From a virus, in IMG/VR virus record IMGVR_UViG_3300025098_000019, positions 46,011 to 110,010 of that record: DNA of 64,000 nt; one strand, 5' to 3'. The notes beneath the pieces are model-generated. The model was not told where the DNA came from and did not search any database. It was given only the letters and a program-made list of their open reading frames with translations. Each line of letters begins with the position of its first letter. The first letter of the stretch is position 1. A program made the translations under genes and the position numbers. Positions 34,401 through 44,300 of the stretch are shown here, piece after piece.

Positions 34401-37400
34401 CTGCAAATACATTATTGTCACAAACAACAATTACAACACCAACAATAAGTAATGGCACAATTGTTGTTTCAGGTAATCAAATATCTACAAGCAATACTGA
34501 TTTAGTTTTTAGTGTATTAGATCCAAACAAGGCAGTAACCGCTGACATCAATGCTGTTAGAGCATTATCAAGTATTGAAGTAACATCAGGACCAACTCAA
34601 TTCACGACTGCTACTGATATAGTAGGTACATTAATACATACTGGATCACTATCACAGTTTGGTAGTAGTAGTCGCACAGGTGATCATGATATAGTAGGTA
34701 ATTTAACTATTAGTTCAGCAACAACGATAGACGATATTAAGTTCGCATCGGGTAACATTTTTACAACCGATACTGATTTAATACTTTCTGCACAAGGTAC
34801 CGGACAGGTATTAATACCAACTAATGATGCACTAATTGCAGGAACTTTTGACAATCAAGGCATATCGATTGTTAATTCTGCTATTGTTTCAAATTTAACA
34901 ACAGCAGAACAATTTATATCAGGAAGAACTACCATTTCTGATAATACTATATTCACTGATTTTGCTTTAGATTTAGCAGCAACCAGTGGAAAAAAAGTAG
35001 TATTTGATTCTAACGCAATATTTGAAAATGATTTAAATGTTATTGGCTTAACAACTCTTAATGCAGTTGATATTACTGGCACACTACTCCATAATGATGA
35101 CAGAATACAAACAGGGCTGTATTCACTTATAGGTGATTTGACAGTAAGCGGCAATTTTGTTGTTCCTAATATAGAATTTGATAATATATTAATTGACGGA
35201 AATAGAATTACAACAACATCTGGAGACTTAGAGTTAGAAGCAGCAGGCTCCGGCAAGGTTGTCTTTAACAAACCCGTAATAATAGATGCAGATGTTACAG
35301 CTAAATCTACAATACAAGGATCGCAAGCAACAGTAGATGTATTTCCTGGAGGCACAATTAATGTAGACGCATTAGCTACTCCTGTTAGTTTAACCGAAGC
35401 AACTGTTTTAATTAATAATAAAATTACAACATCTGTTGGAACTAATGTGTCATTAAGTATTGAAGATTTTGACACTATAATAATAGATGCAGATGCTACA
35501 GAAATTTCACTTAACCTCGATGTTGACGGAACAACTACATTATTAGATACAGAAGTTGGTAGTACATTAACATATATAGGAGACCTAACTCAAACAGGTA
35601 ATGTTGATATAACTGGTAATGTTAGTTTTAATGGAACCTTAACAGTTGCTAGCCAAGTACAATTTGAAAATATTTTTATAGACGATAATATTATTACAAC
35701 TACTGAAACAAGTAGTGACTTAGAATTACGTGCTAATGGAACAGCAAAAGTTGTAGTATCTAGTAGTAATTTGTCTATAGACAATGATCTTACAGTAGAC
35801 GGATTAACAACAACTGACGGTATTACTAACGGAATAAACATTAGTTCGAATGCATTTGAAACTAACACCGGATTAGAAATTAGAAGTAACGGTATTATTC
35901 ATACCACGCCTGATTTAAATATAGAATTAGCTGCTGGTTTAAATGCAGATGTAATATTTGATTCTGATACAAGTGCTAATGAAGATTTTACAATGTTTAG
36001 TGGCTCATCGCAGTTACTTAATACTAGAATAGGAACAGTAGTAACAACTAACACTATTCTAACTCATACTGGTGATAGAGAACAAACAGGACTCTTTTCT
36101 ATGCCAAACTTCCTTGGCAACGAGGTAATGAGTGTAACTGGCACAATTGATGTTACAGGTTCTGGAAGATTAGGCAATATTAGAATTGAAGGTAATACTA
36201 TACGTCAAACTGCTGTTGCAAACGGAGATCTAGAATTACGTGCAAACGGCACTGGCAACATTTTAGTACCCGAAAATAATGTTCGAATTACAAATAATTT
36301 AACTGTATCACAACTAACCTCGTCAACTATACAGAATATTAGTCAGGTTAATGTAGACACATTAGAAACTAATTCTCTTAGGATTTATGATAATAACATT
36401 GATGCATACGGTACTGACAAAGACATTATTTTAGAAACTAATGGCTCGGGTAATGTTGTAATTGATACAAATAATGCAGTATTTGGTCAAACATTAACAG
36501 CAACTAACTATATATTAGGCGGCGTAAATATTGGTAGTGTTGCAACACCGGCCCAACTTACTCAAACCGGCGACAGAATTGATAATGGAACTATTATACT
36601 TTTATCATGTGATTTTGATATTACAGGAAGTTTAACAGGAAGTTTAGGACAAGCTAGACTAGATGACATAACAATTTCTACTATAGGAACTGCTGAAGGA
36701 ATATCATCAACTAGCGACCTTATACTTAGAGCTACAAATAATGTTGTATTTGACGGCGACCTGGCATTTAGTCATAATAATATTAATGCTCAAAACATAA
36801 CTTCGCAAACTATTATTAATAGTGGTACAATTACTGCAAATGCATTTGAAACTGCCGATATTACTGTTACACAAGATACTATTGGAATTAGTACTGTTGG
36901 ATCAGGCTTATACTTCATGCCATCAACAGGCAATATAGTAAGTGTTCCAAGTAATGATGTGTTTATCAATGAAGATTTAGATATTGCTGGTACCACTACA
37001 ACTGTACAAGATCTTGAGGTAAACGATGGTACATTAGACCCAAAACAAATTACTCATGTAGGTGATAGAACAGTAGAAGATACATTTGATGTCTCAGGCG
37101 ACTTAATAGTTACAGGAGATATTATTGCAACTGAAGTACAGTTTGAAGAAATTAATGTTAATGATAACACAATAACAACTACGTCATCCAGCGCCTATTT
37201 AGAGTTACAAGCAGCAGGAACTGGAGAAGTACAGTTTAGTGCTAACGCAAAGATAGAAGAAAATTTATATCTAAACGGTGTAAGTGACATAGGACAGTTA
37301 ACAGCACAGTATATACAATCTGACAAGTTTGAAACTGATAACATAGAAATATACGACAATAGAATACAGTCTGTTAATACTGATAGTAATTTAGAATTAC

Positions 37401-38179
37401 GTACAAATGCTCCAACTATCTCTGCGAACATAGAAATAGACGACCTTAGATTTTCAGGTCAATCATATCCACCCGTAATGGACTCTATTACTTCTGAATT
37501 CAAGTTTAGCCTTGGCTCCGGCAGTCTTGATATATCTAACTTTGATAATGCCGAAATGCCATACGGTACAACAGCACAAAAAACATTAAGCACATCTGGA
37601 GAAATTAGGTTTAATACTGACCTTGGTGTGTTTGAAGGATTTACATCAGCACCAATTGCATTTTCAGGCATTTACTCAGCAGATAGACAAACAAATGTAA
37701 CTGCTGACTCTGCATCAAACGAATTAAGATTAAATGCACAAGGAAATAGAGTAGCTACATTTAGAACTGGTAACGTGTCACTTGCTGGAATAATACTTCC
37801 TAATATTGATATTAATGACTCTACAATATTAGGTACTGTAACAGATCAAGATATTACATTTAGCAACGGAAGCGGCGTAGTTAATATTGAAGAATTAACT
37901 TTTGAAAATTCTAAAATATTCAACAATACTAATAGTGCATTAACATTTTCAAACACCGGCGGCTTTACAGTACTATCTGCAGACGGATTGCAACTTCCAT
38001 CAGGCCCATCAGCTAATAGAACAAGTATAGAAGTAGGCGACACTCGATGGAATACAGATACTGGAATTTTAGAAACATATGACGGAAATTCTTACATAGC
38101 ATCAGCAGGATTATCTAATAATATTACCCCTGCAGAGTTTGACGATCTATTGTTTGAATACACGTTAATCTTTGGCTAA
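31475..38179 (+). CDS. Giant repeat fibre protein 1 with DUF1565-type beta-helix
   Basis: 2234 residues from a GTG preceded by AAGGAG. Residues 80-230 carry fibre repeats including YALGSTSKRW; residues about 238-480 form a pectate-lyase-like beta-helix (GKIWFVAKNGSN, ETIDYAVTQATAGDTIYVYPG, SRSPYIQNVTV); the rest is a long array of degenerate units with the core I-x-x-N-x-I-x-T-T-x-x-S-x-DLELRANGTG and ITGNLTV/LTHTGD turns, recurring about every 450-500 bases. The C-terminus has the fibre-end RP-x-G-x-x-R-x-N-T unit and a terminal helix (EFDDLLFEYTLIFG). It is a paralogue of the protein at 38325. Such proteins are long tail fibres or whiskers that contact the host; which one is unknown. Confidence 0.75.
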   Translation: MAQVGRISGGLLDSNLLREGATTGANQNLTFRNVSSASGGAAILHLDVINDKLGFNNDAPSTVLHVTGTTKISNSLTVDTNIDIANLNIQNNTIVPLGGTNNIILNSAGVITSTNVQTEELFIDNNFIQTSNTSANLELRPNGNGSVEVISNVNVRGNLHSEGNITAEGNIVFGDSNTDTVILKAEVSSNIVPDQHDTYALGSTSKRWIEFEGILLNGQETTADVALIGGLEINSRQGKIWFVAKNGSNYNVGDHPQGPFETIDYAVTQATAGDTIYVYPGEYEESCPIEIPQGVTLRGHDQRNTIVYPASSQSTTDIFLLNGETGVSDLTIKDYFYDNANDIGYAFRFAAGGKVTSRSPYIQNVTVSTKGSTVSAADPLGFIAGDAGRGILADGAVLAADTREASLLFHAITLIVPNADALVMTNGVRIEWLNSFTYFANRGFYATNGAGRVDDNLQTHYGAEVRSIGSANIYGNYGAEVDGSDTLIYLIMHNFGYIGTGADSSNDETLTIQANEVVEANSGRIQYQSQSHNGDFRIGDNFLIDFQKGSQSFNINDLPVVGVDTISVTTGSDITFLDLQYVQTGNVRLIDNSLASISGDMNIASASTLINLNGDVTIEEDLDVSGNLTIAGALIAFGNNQSIDTIRFESGIDSNLYPKTTDIYDIGSNTLQWDDVWLTQVLNDDINITNNFIETTQTSSDLELRADQTGTIVISDNAIFENNLTASSLTTFNGTLDVSNLILNNGLSGLGNLNENQKLIITGNLTTGAAAQFEEILIDGNFITTTSTSEDLELRANSTGKILVPDNDFIVVNDIIVTENVQAGEIEATGYIQFDGEYTTGQLKIFDDTITTTSGNLDLGATGDVVVDSNGVQIDNNLTVIGLTTVNNTVDVTGTLTHIGTNNQIGNKTITGNLYVSNKNTFDRRFEIEDIVIDGNVITTSATSSDLELRANSAGVIRFNNTLEALGTGVNVQDVTANTLLSQTTITTPTISNGTIVVSGNQISTSNTDLVFSVLDPNKAVTADINAVRALSSIEVTSGPTQFTTATDIVGTLIHTGSLSQFGSSSRTGDHDIVGNLTISSATTIDDIKFASGNIFTTDTDLILSAQGTGQVLIPTNDALIAGTFDNQGISIVNSAIVSNLTTAEQFISGRTTISDNTIFTDFALDLAATSGKKVVFDSNAIFENDLNVIGLTTLNAVDITGTLLHNDDRIQTGLYSLIGDLTVSGNFVVPNIEFDNILIDGNRITTTSGDLELEAAGSGKVVFNKPVIIDADVTAKSTIQGSQATVDVFPGGTINVDALATPVSLTEATVLINNKITTSVGTNVSLSIEDFDTIIIDADATEISLNLDVDGTTTLLDTEVGSTLTYIGDLTQTGNVDITGNVSFNGTLTVASQVQFENIFIDDNIITTTETSSDLELRANGTAKVVVSSSNLSIDNDLTVDGLTTTDGITNGINISSNAFETNTGLEIRSNGIIHTTPDLNIELAAGLNADVIFDSDTSANEDFTMFSGSSQLLNTRIGTVVTTNTILTHTGDREQTGLFSMPNFLGNEVMSVTGTIDVTGSGRLGNIRIEGNTIRQTAVANGDLELRANGTGNILVPENNVRITNNLTVSQLTSSTIQNISQVNVDTLETNSLRIYDNNIDAYGTDKDIILETNGSGNVVIDTNNAVFGQTLTATNYILGGVNIGSVATPAQLTQTGDRIDNGTIILLSCDFDITGSLTGSLGQARLDDITISTIGTAEGISSTSDLILRATNNVVFDGDLAFSHNNINAQNITSQTIINSGTITANAFETADITVTQDTIGISTVGSGLYFMPSTGNIVSVPSNDVFINEDLDIAGTTTTVQDLEVNDGTLDPKQITHVGDRTVEDTFDVSGDLIVTGDIIATEVQFEEINVNDNTITTTSSSAYLELQAAGTGEVQFSANAKIEENLYLNGVSDIGQLTAQYIQSDKFETDNIEIYDNRIQSVNTDSNLELRTNAPTISANIEIDDLRFSGQSYPPVMDSITSEFKFSLGSGSLDISNFDNAEMPYGTTAQKTLSTSGEIRFNTDLGVFEGFTSAPIAFSGIYSADRQTNVTADSASNELRLNAQGNRVATFRTGNVSLAGIILPNIDINDSTILGTVTDQDITFSNGSGVVNIEELTFENSKIFNNTNSALTFSNTGGFTVLSADGLQLPSGPSANRTSIEVGDTRWNTDTGILETYDGNSYIASAGLSNNITPAEFDDLLFEYTLIFG
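33788..37160 (+). repeat. Degenerate tandem repeats in giant fibre 1
   Basis: Units marked by the coding sequence for FEEILIDGNFITTTSTS-type segments begin near 33788, 34248, 34727, 35174, 35660, 36164, 36659 and 37137, so spacing is about 450-500 bases. Identity is moderate and units are in frame; each holds two DLELRA-type half units. Confidence 0.65.
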
Positions 38180-38201
38180 TAGCCCACTTTTCCGTAAAAC
38201 A

Positions 38202-38209
38202 CATAAATA
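38202..38209 (+). promoter_or_regulatory. Late promoter CATAAATA
   Basis: CATAAATA followed by C, in the gap after the first giant fibre. The transcript would have a leader of about 110 bases before the next start. Confidence 0.6.
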
Positions 38210-38214
38210 CTAGT

Positions 38215-38324
38215 AATGCAAATACGTGAGACCGCGTCTTGCAGGACAAACTGTGGTTAGCCAGCAAAGACCTTAGGGTGAAAAATAGGCTAGAGGGACA
38301 GGATCCCCGTGTTAAGGAGAAGAG
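38215..38324 (+). promoter_or_regulatory. Leader of giant fibre 2 with possible hairpins
   Basis: A gene-free 5' leader that looks less AT-rich than the coding DNA, with small stems such as TGG-TTAG-CCA and GGGA-CAGGA-TCCC and an AAGGAG site at its end. Structure is only suggestive. Confidence 0.3.
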
Positions 38325-41300
38325 ATGGCTGTTGGTCGTATATCGGGTCCGCTCTTAAAGTCAAACTTACTTCGATCAGGAGTAAATTTAGCCTTTGAGA
38401 ACGACTTACTAGTATTAGATGTCAATAATGACAAAGTAGGTATCAAGCTAGGACTTAACAACGGAGATCAAAACGATCCTATATTACCTCAACACGAATT
38501 AGATGTTAACGGAACATCAAAGACTACTAACCTCATAGTAGACGTACAAGCAGACCTTGCTGATATTACTATATCTGGTAATACTATACAAAGCTCCAGT
38601 GATTTAAATCTTGTAACAATAGGTGCAGATACTGTTGTATATCAAAAACAATTAGATATACAAGATATAAGCATATATGACAATATTATAAGCACTAATA
38701 ATGGTAATGTAAATTTAGAATTAAGACCAAACGGAACTGGAATTGTAGATATATTTTCAGAAGTAAACGTTACTGGAAATATTCATGCTACAGGCAATAT
38801 TACAGCAGACGGTAATATTCAACTTGGTAGTACTGACCAAACAACACCAAATGACGATACTGTAACATTTAATGCAGAAATAGCATCAGATTTAATACCT
38901 GATGCAGATAATACTTACCAACTAGGTACAGCAGCAAAACGTTGGTCAGATATTTACGTTCAAAACTTTGTTGCTACTGAGATTGACACCGGCGACTTAT
39001 TTGTTGATGGTATTGATTTATCATTACGTCAAGGTAAAATTATATATGTTGCAACAAATGGTGACGACACTAATACAGGAACACATCCTCAAGATCCGGT
39101 TGCAAGTTTAAAATATGCTATAGAAACAATAGCCAACACTGGCGATTCAATACACATATATCCAGGAACGTATACTGAAACATTTCCGATTGAAATTCCA
39201 GTAGGAGTAAATATCAAAGGCGAAAGTCTTAGAAGTGTTAAAGTACAACCAACCGTAGCATCACAAGACAAAGATGCGTTTCTTCTTAATGGTGAAACAA
39301 CAATTGAAGACATAACTGTTGCAAATTATTTTTACAATAGTACTAATAATACAGGCTATGCATTTAGATTTGCAAGCAACATTGAAGTAACTTCACGTTC
39401 ACCATACATAAAGAATGTTACTGTTATTACAGAAGGAAGTGTAACTAGCGCAGCAGATCCTAGAGGATTTGATCAAGGAGATGCTGGTAAAGGTGTTTTT
39501 GTAGACGGTAGTGATGCAACAGCAAACAGCAAAGAAGCAAGTATGTTGTTCCACTCAGTGACATTTATTTGTCCGGGTGTTGATGCAGTTACAGCAACTA
39601 ACGGCGCAAGAATTGAATGGCTAAATTCATTTACATACTTTGCTAATCGTTCAATGTATGCATATGATAGTGCAGCAGGTTTAAGAGGCGACGGCAAAAC
39701 AGCAATTAGAGTAGACGATGTAATAGGTTCATTTAGTGCAGGCGAGACAGTTACTTACTACGACATCGATGGCACTACAGTATTAGCATCAGGAACTATT
39801 GAAACAGTTGATGCAGACGGCAAATTTTATATTGACACTAAAAATACAGGTTGGGAACTTCCTTCAGAGCGTGGCGGAAAAACTGTAGCAGTTAACGGCG
39901 ATGCTCAATTATCATCATCAATTAGTAAATTTGGTATTGGCAGTTTATTACTAGACGGTACTGGCGATTATATAACAGTTAGTAGTCAAGACGATTTTGA
40001 ATATGGCACTGGTGATTTTACTATTGAGTTTTATGTATATTTTGATGCAGTATCAGGCAACTTATACGATCAAAGAACAACTGCGTCACAGGCATCGCCT
40101 GTAATTTATGTTAATGGTTCGAGTAAAATTGCATATTATGTTAATGGTGCAGAAGTAATTACAGGTACAACTACTCCTGCTACAAGTACTTGGTATCATG
40201 TTGCTGTAACAAGAGAAGGCACAAACACTAAACTGTTTATCAACGGAACACAAGAAGGTAGTACGTGGACTGATAATACAACGTATGTTGAGACAGGTAT
40301 AAGAATAGGTGCAGGATTTAATGACACTTCTTTTGTAGATGGTAACTTTGATGAAGTTAGAGTTGTTAAAGGCGAAGCAAAATATACTACAAACTTTACT
40401 CCTAGTACACTTCCATTTGTAGGTGAAGACGGTACTATTTTATTATTACATTTTGAAGGCTTAGACGGATCAACAGACATTGTTGACGATGGAATAAGCG
40501 GACAAGATATTAGATTCAGCGGAGGCGCCACAGCAAGTAAAACTACACTAGTTGATCTTTCAGACTTTGGCGCAGAAATACGTTTAATTGGTTCAGCAAG
40601 TGTTTACGGTAATGAAGGACTTGTAGGCGACGGTCCTGGCGTTGTTATGTACGCAATTGGCCATAATGTTGCATATATTGGTAACGGTAAAGATGTTGAC
40701 AATGATCCTAACACTGTAATACAAGCAAACGAAATTGTAGAAACAAATGATGCAAAAGTTTATTATTCGACAGTTGACCATAAAGGCGATTTTAGAGTAG
40801 GCGATTTATTTGTTATTGACCAAGAAAACGGTGCTATACAATTTAGTAATGCATCTTTTAATATTGATACTACTAATGGTATTGAAATTACAGATGGAAC
40901 AAATACTACACTAATTAGAGGTGACAAAATTGAAACCGGTAACTGGCGTCTAAGTGATAATACATTAGAAACCTTATCCGGTGATGCTAATATTACAGCA
41001 GCAAGTGGTCAAATTAATTTACAAGATAATGTTGATATTACTGGAGACCTAGACGTTGTTGGTAATGTTACTGTTGCAGGTAATATTACAATAGGCGATC
41101 AAAGCACAGATTCAATTAGTTTTGCTGCTAATATTGATAGCGGAATGTTTCCAACTACATCCGATACTTACGACTTAGGTAGTCCAAGTTTGCGTTGGAG
41201 AGACCTTTGGTCAAATAGATTATATGTCGATGATATAGAAATTAATGACAACTATATTACAACTACTGGCACAAATGCAGATTTAGAACTTCGTGCAAAC

Positions 41301-44300
41301 GGCGCTGGAGTTGTACGTGTACCAAGTAACAATGTTATTATTTCAAATGATTTAACTGTAAACGGAAATACAATACTTGATGATGTTACAATTAATTCAG
41401 ACTTCGATGTAACAGGTACTGTTACAATTACCGGAGATACTGATATTACAGGTGATGTAACTATTGGTCAGAATTTAACTGTTTCTGAAACTGCACAATT
41501 TGAAGAAATATTAATTGATGACAACTTTATTACAACTACTACCACAAGTGCAGACTTAGAACTTCGTGCAGCAGGAACAGGTTCTGTAGTTATACCAAAT
41601 AATGATTTAGAAATTACCAACAATTTAAATGTTGGAATTAAACTTACATCGCAAAATATTGATGTAATAGGAAATATACAATCTGCTTCTATTAGTTCTA
41701 GCGATATTAATATAGTTAATAATACAATAACAACTACTCAAACAAGTAGTAATTTAGTTTTAAGAGCCAGCGGTGCCGGCGAAATACATGTTGATACAAA
41801 TGATGTTGTATTTGGTCAAACACTAACAGTAGCAGGCGCAACTGACGTACAAGATTTAACTGTTAACGGAACTATAACACATACTGGTGATTATACGCAG
41901 ACAGGCGATACAAACATTACTGGAAACTTAGATGTTTTTGGAACAGTTACGTTTGATTCAGAAGTACAGTTTGAAGAAATATTAATTAATGACAACTTTA
42001 TTACTACTACATCTACAAGTGCAGATTTAGAGCTACGTGCAGCAGGTACAGGCAGAGTACTGATACCAAATAATCAAGTTGTAATTGAAAATGATCTTGA
42101 TGTTACTAATAATATAACTGCTAATAATATAGATGTAACAGTAGACGTAACATCACCGACATTTAATATTAGTGATGTACGAATAACAGGTAACGAAATT
42201 GCCACAACAATATCAAATGCAGACTTAGATCTTGTTGCTAATGGCGGCGGAGAAATTGTATTTAATAGTAAAGGCATTTTCAGCCAAGGACTTACTGTTG
42301 CAAGCGGCACTACAAATTTACTTGATACTACTATTGTAGGCAATTTATCTCATGCAGGCCCTGCAACATATACAGGTGATGCACTTACTACTGGTGACTA
42401 TATATTACAGGGTGCATTGACCCTTACAGGCGGTAGTGCTATTATTGATGATATTTTAATTGACACTAACTTTATTACTACTAATATAACAAATGCAGAT
42501 CTAGAACTACGTGCCGACGGCAATGGTATAGTTAGGATAGATGACAACTTAGAAGTTACAAACGACTTAACAGTTAACGGAACTTTGTCTACACCAGTGT
42601 TAGATGTTACAACAACTATTACATCTGATATCTTTAGCACCGGCGACATTGAAATACAAGATAACGTAATTACTACAACAAATACTAACAATGATTTAGA
42701 ACTACGTGCTAATGCCTTTGCATTTGTTAGGGTAGATCAAAACAATGTAATTATGAACCAAGAATTAGAAGTTGTTGGAGCTACACGATTACAAGATACA
42801 ACTGTAACTGGTAGTTTAACTCATATCGGACAAACTAATCAAACTGGCGATTTTGATCTAACTGGAAACTTAAATGTAACCGGAGATTTAGATATTTCTG
42901 GAGCAGCACAGTTTGAAGAAATATTAATCGACGATAATAAAATTACAACTACATCTACAAATGCAGATTTAGAATTAAGTGCAAGTGGCACCGGCAACGT
43001 ACTGATTAATAATGCAGCAGTATTTGAACAAAATATTGAAATTGAAGCATCTAATACTTTACGAGCTGGAACTATTAACGTTGGTACTGTGCTTACTCCG
43101 TCATTAACTATATCCGACGAAATTGAAATTGCTGGAAATGTTATTAGAGCAGTACAAAGTAATTCCGATCTTGTAATTGATGCTAGTGGAACAGGCTCAG
43201 TATTAATTCCTAGTAGTAATGTTAGTATTACAAATGACTTAACAGTGTCTGGCTTAACAACTTTAGGTAATACAGTAGTTACTGGAGATATAACACATAC
43301 TGGAAATTACGCACAGACGGGCGATGCAGTCATTAATGGTGATTACACAGTCAATGGATTATTTTCAGTTAATGCAGAAATGCAATTTGAAAATATTTTA
43401 ATTAATGATAACTTTATCACTACTACACAAACCAGTAGTGATTTAGAATTACGTGCAGCAGGTACAGGAAAAGTATTAGTTCCTAACAATGATGTTTTAA
43501 TTAACAATAACTTAGAAATTTTAGGAATAACAACAACTGAAGATATTAATAATACTGGCTTAATAACTTCAGGGTCATTTGAAACTTCTGAAATTAGAAT
43601 TATCAACAATCTTATTAAAACAATACTACCAGGTGACGATTTAATTATAGAAGCCAACGGTACTGGCACAATTAATGTAGATTCTGATTTAACTGTTACT
43701 AATGATTTTGCAGTTACAGGCGAGACTACATTACAAGAAACAAGTATAACAGGTACATTAACACAACAGGGCGGTACAGTACAAAGTGGTAATTTTGATC
43801 TAACTGGTAACTTGCAAGTTGTTGGTGATTTAACAGCACTTAGCTCAGCACAATTTGAAGAAATATTAATTGATGACAACTTTATTACAACTACTAACAC
43901 AAGTGCAGATTTAGAGCTACGTGCAAATGGACTTGGCGAAGTACTAATACCCCTTAATGATGTTGTTATTACAGATAATTTAACAGTTAACGGAGTAATA
44001 ACTAGCGGATCAATTGTAAATTCAGGACAAATAATTAGTGATTCGTTTGGCACAGGCGACATATTAATTGATGATAATACAATTACAACATCTGTTACTA
44101 GCAGTAATTTAGAACTACGTGCAAGCGGCACTGGTGAAATAAAAGTTCCTACAAGCAATGTTGAAATTACTAATGACTTAACAGTAATTGGATTAACAAC
44201 AACTGCTGACGTAAACGTTACTGGACAAATTACACATATTGGTAATACAATTCAAACAGGTGATTATACGGTAAACGGTGCTGTAGTTCTTAACGGACAA

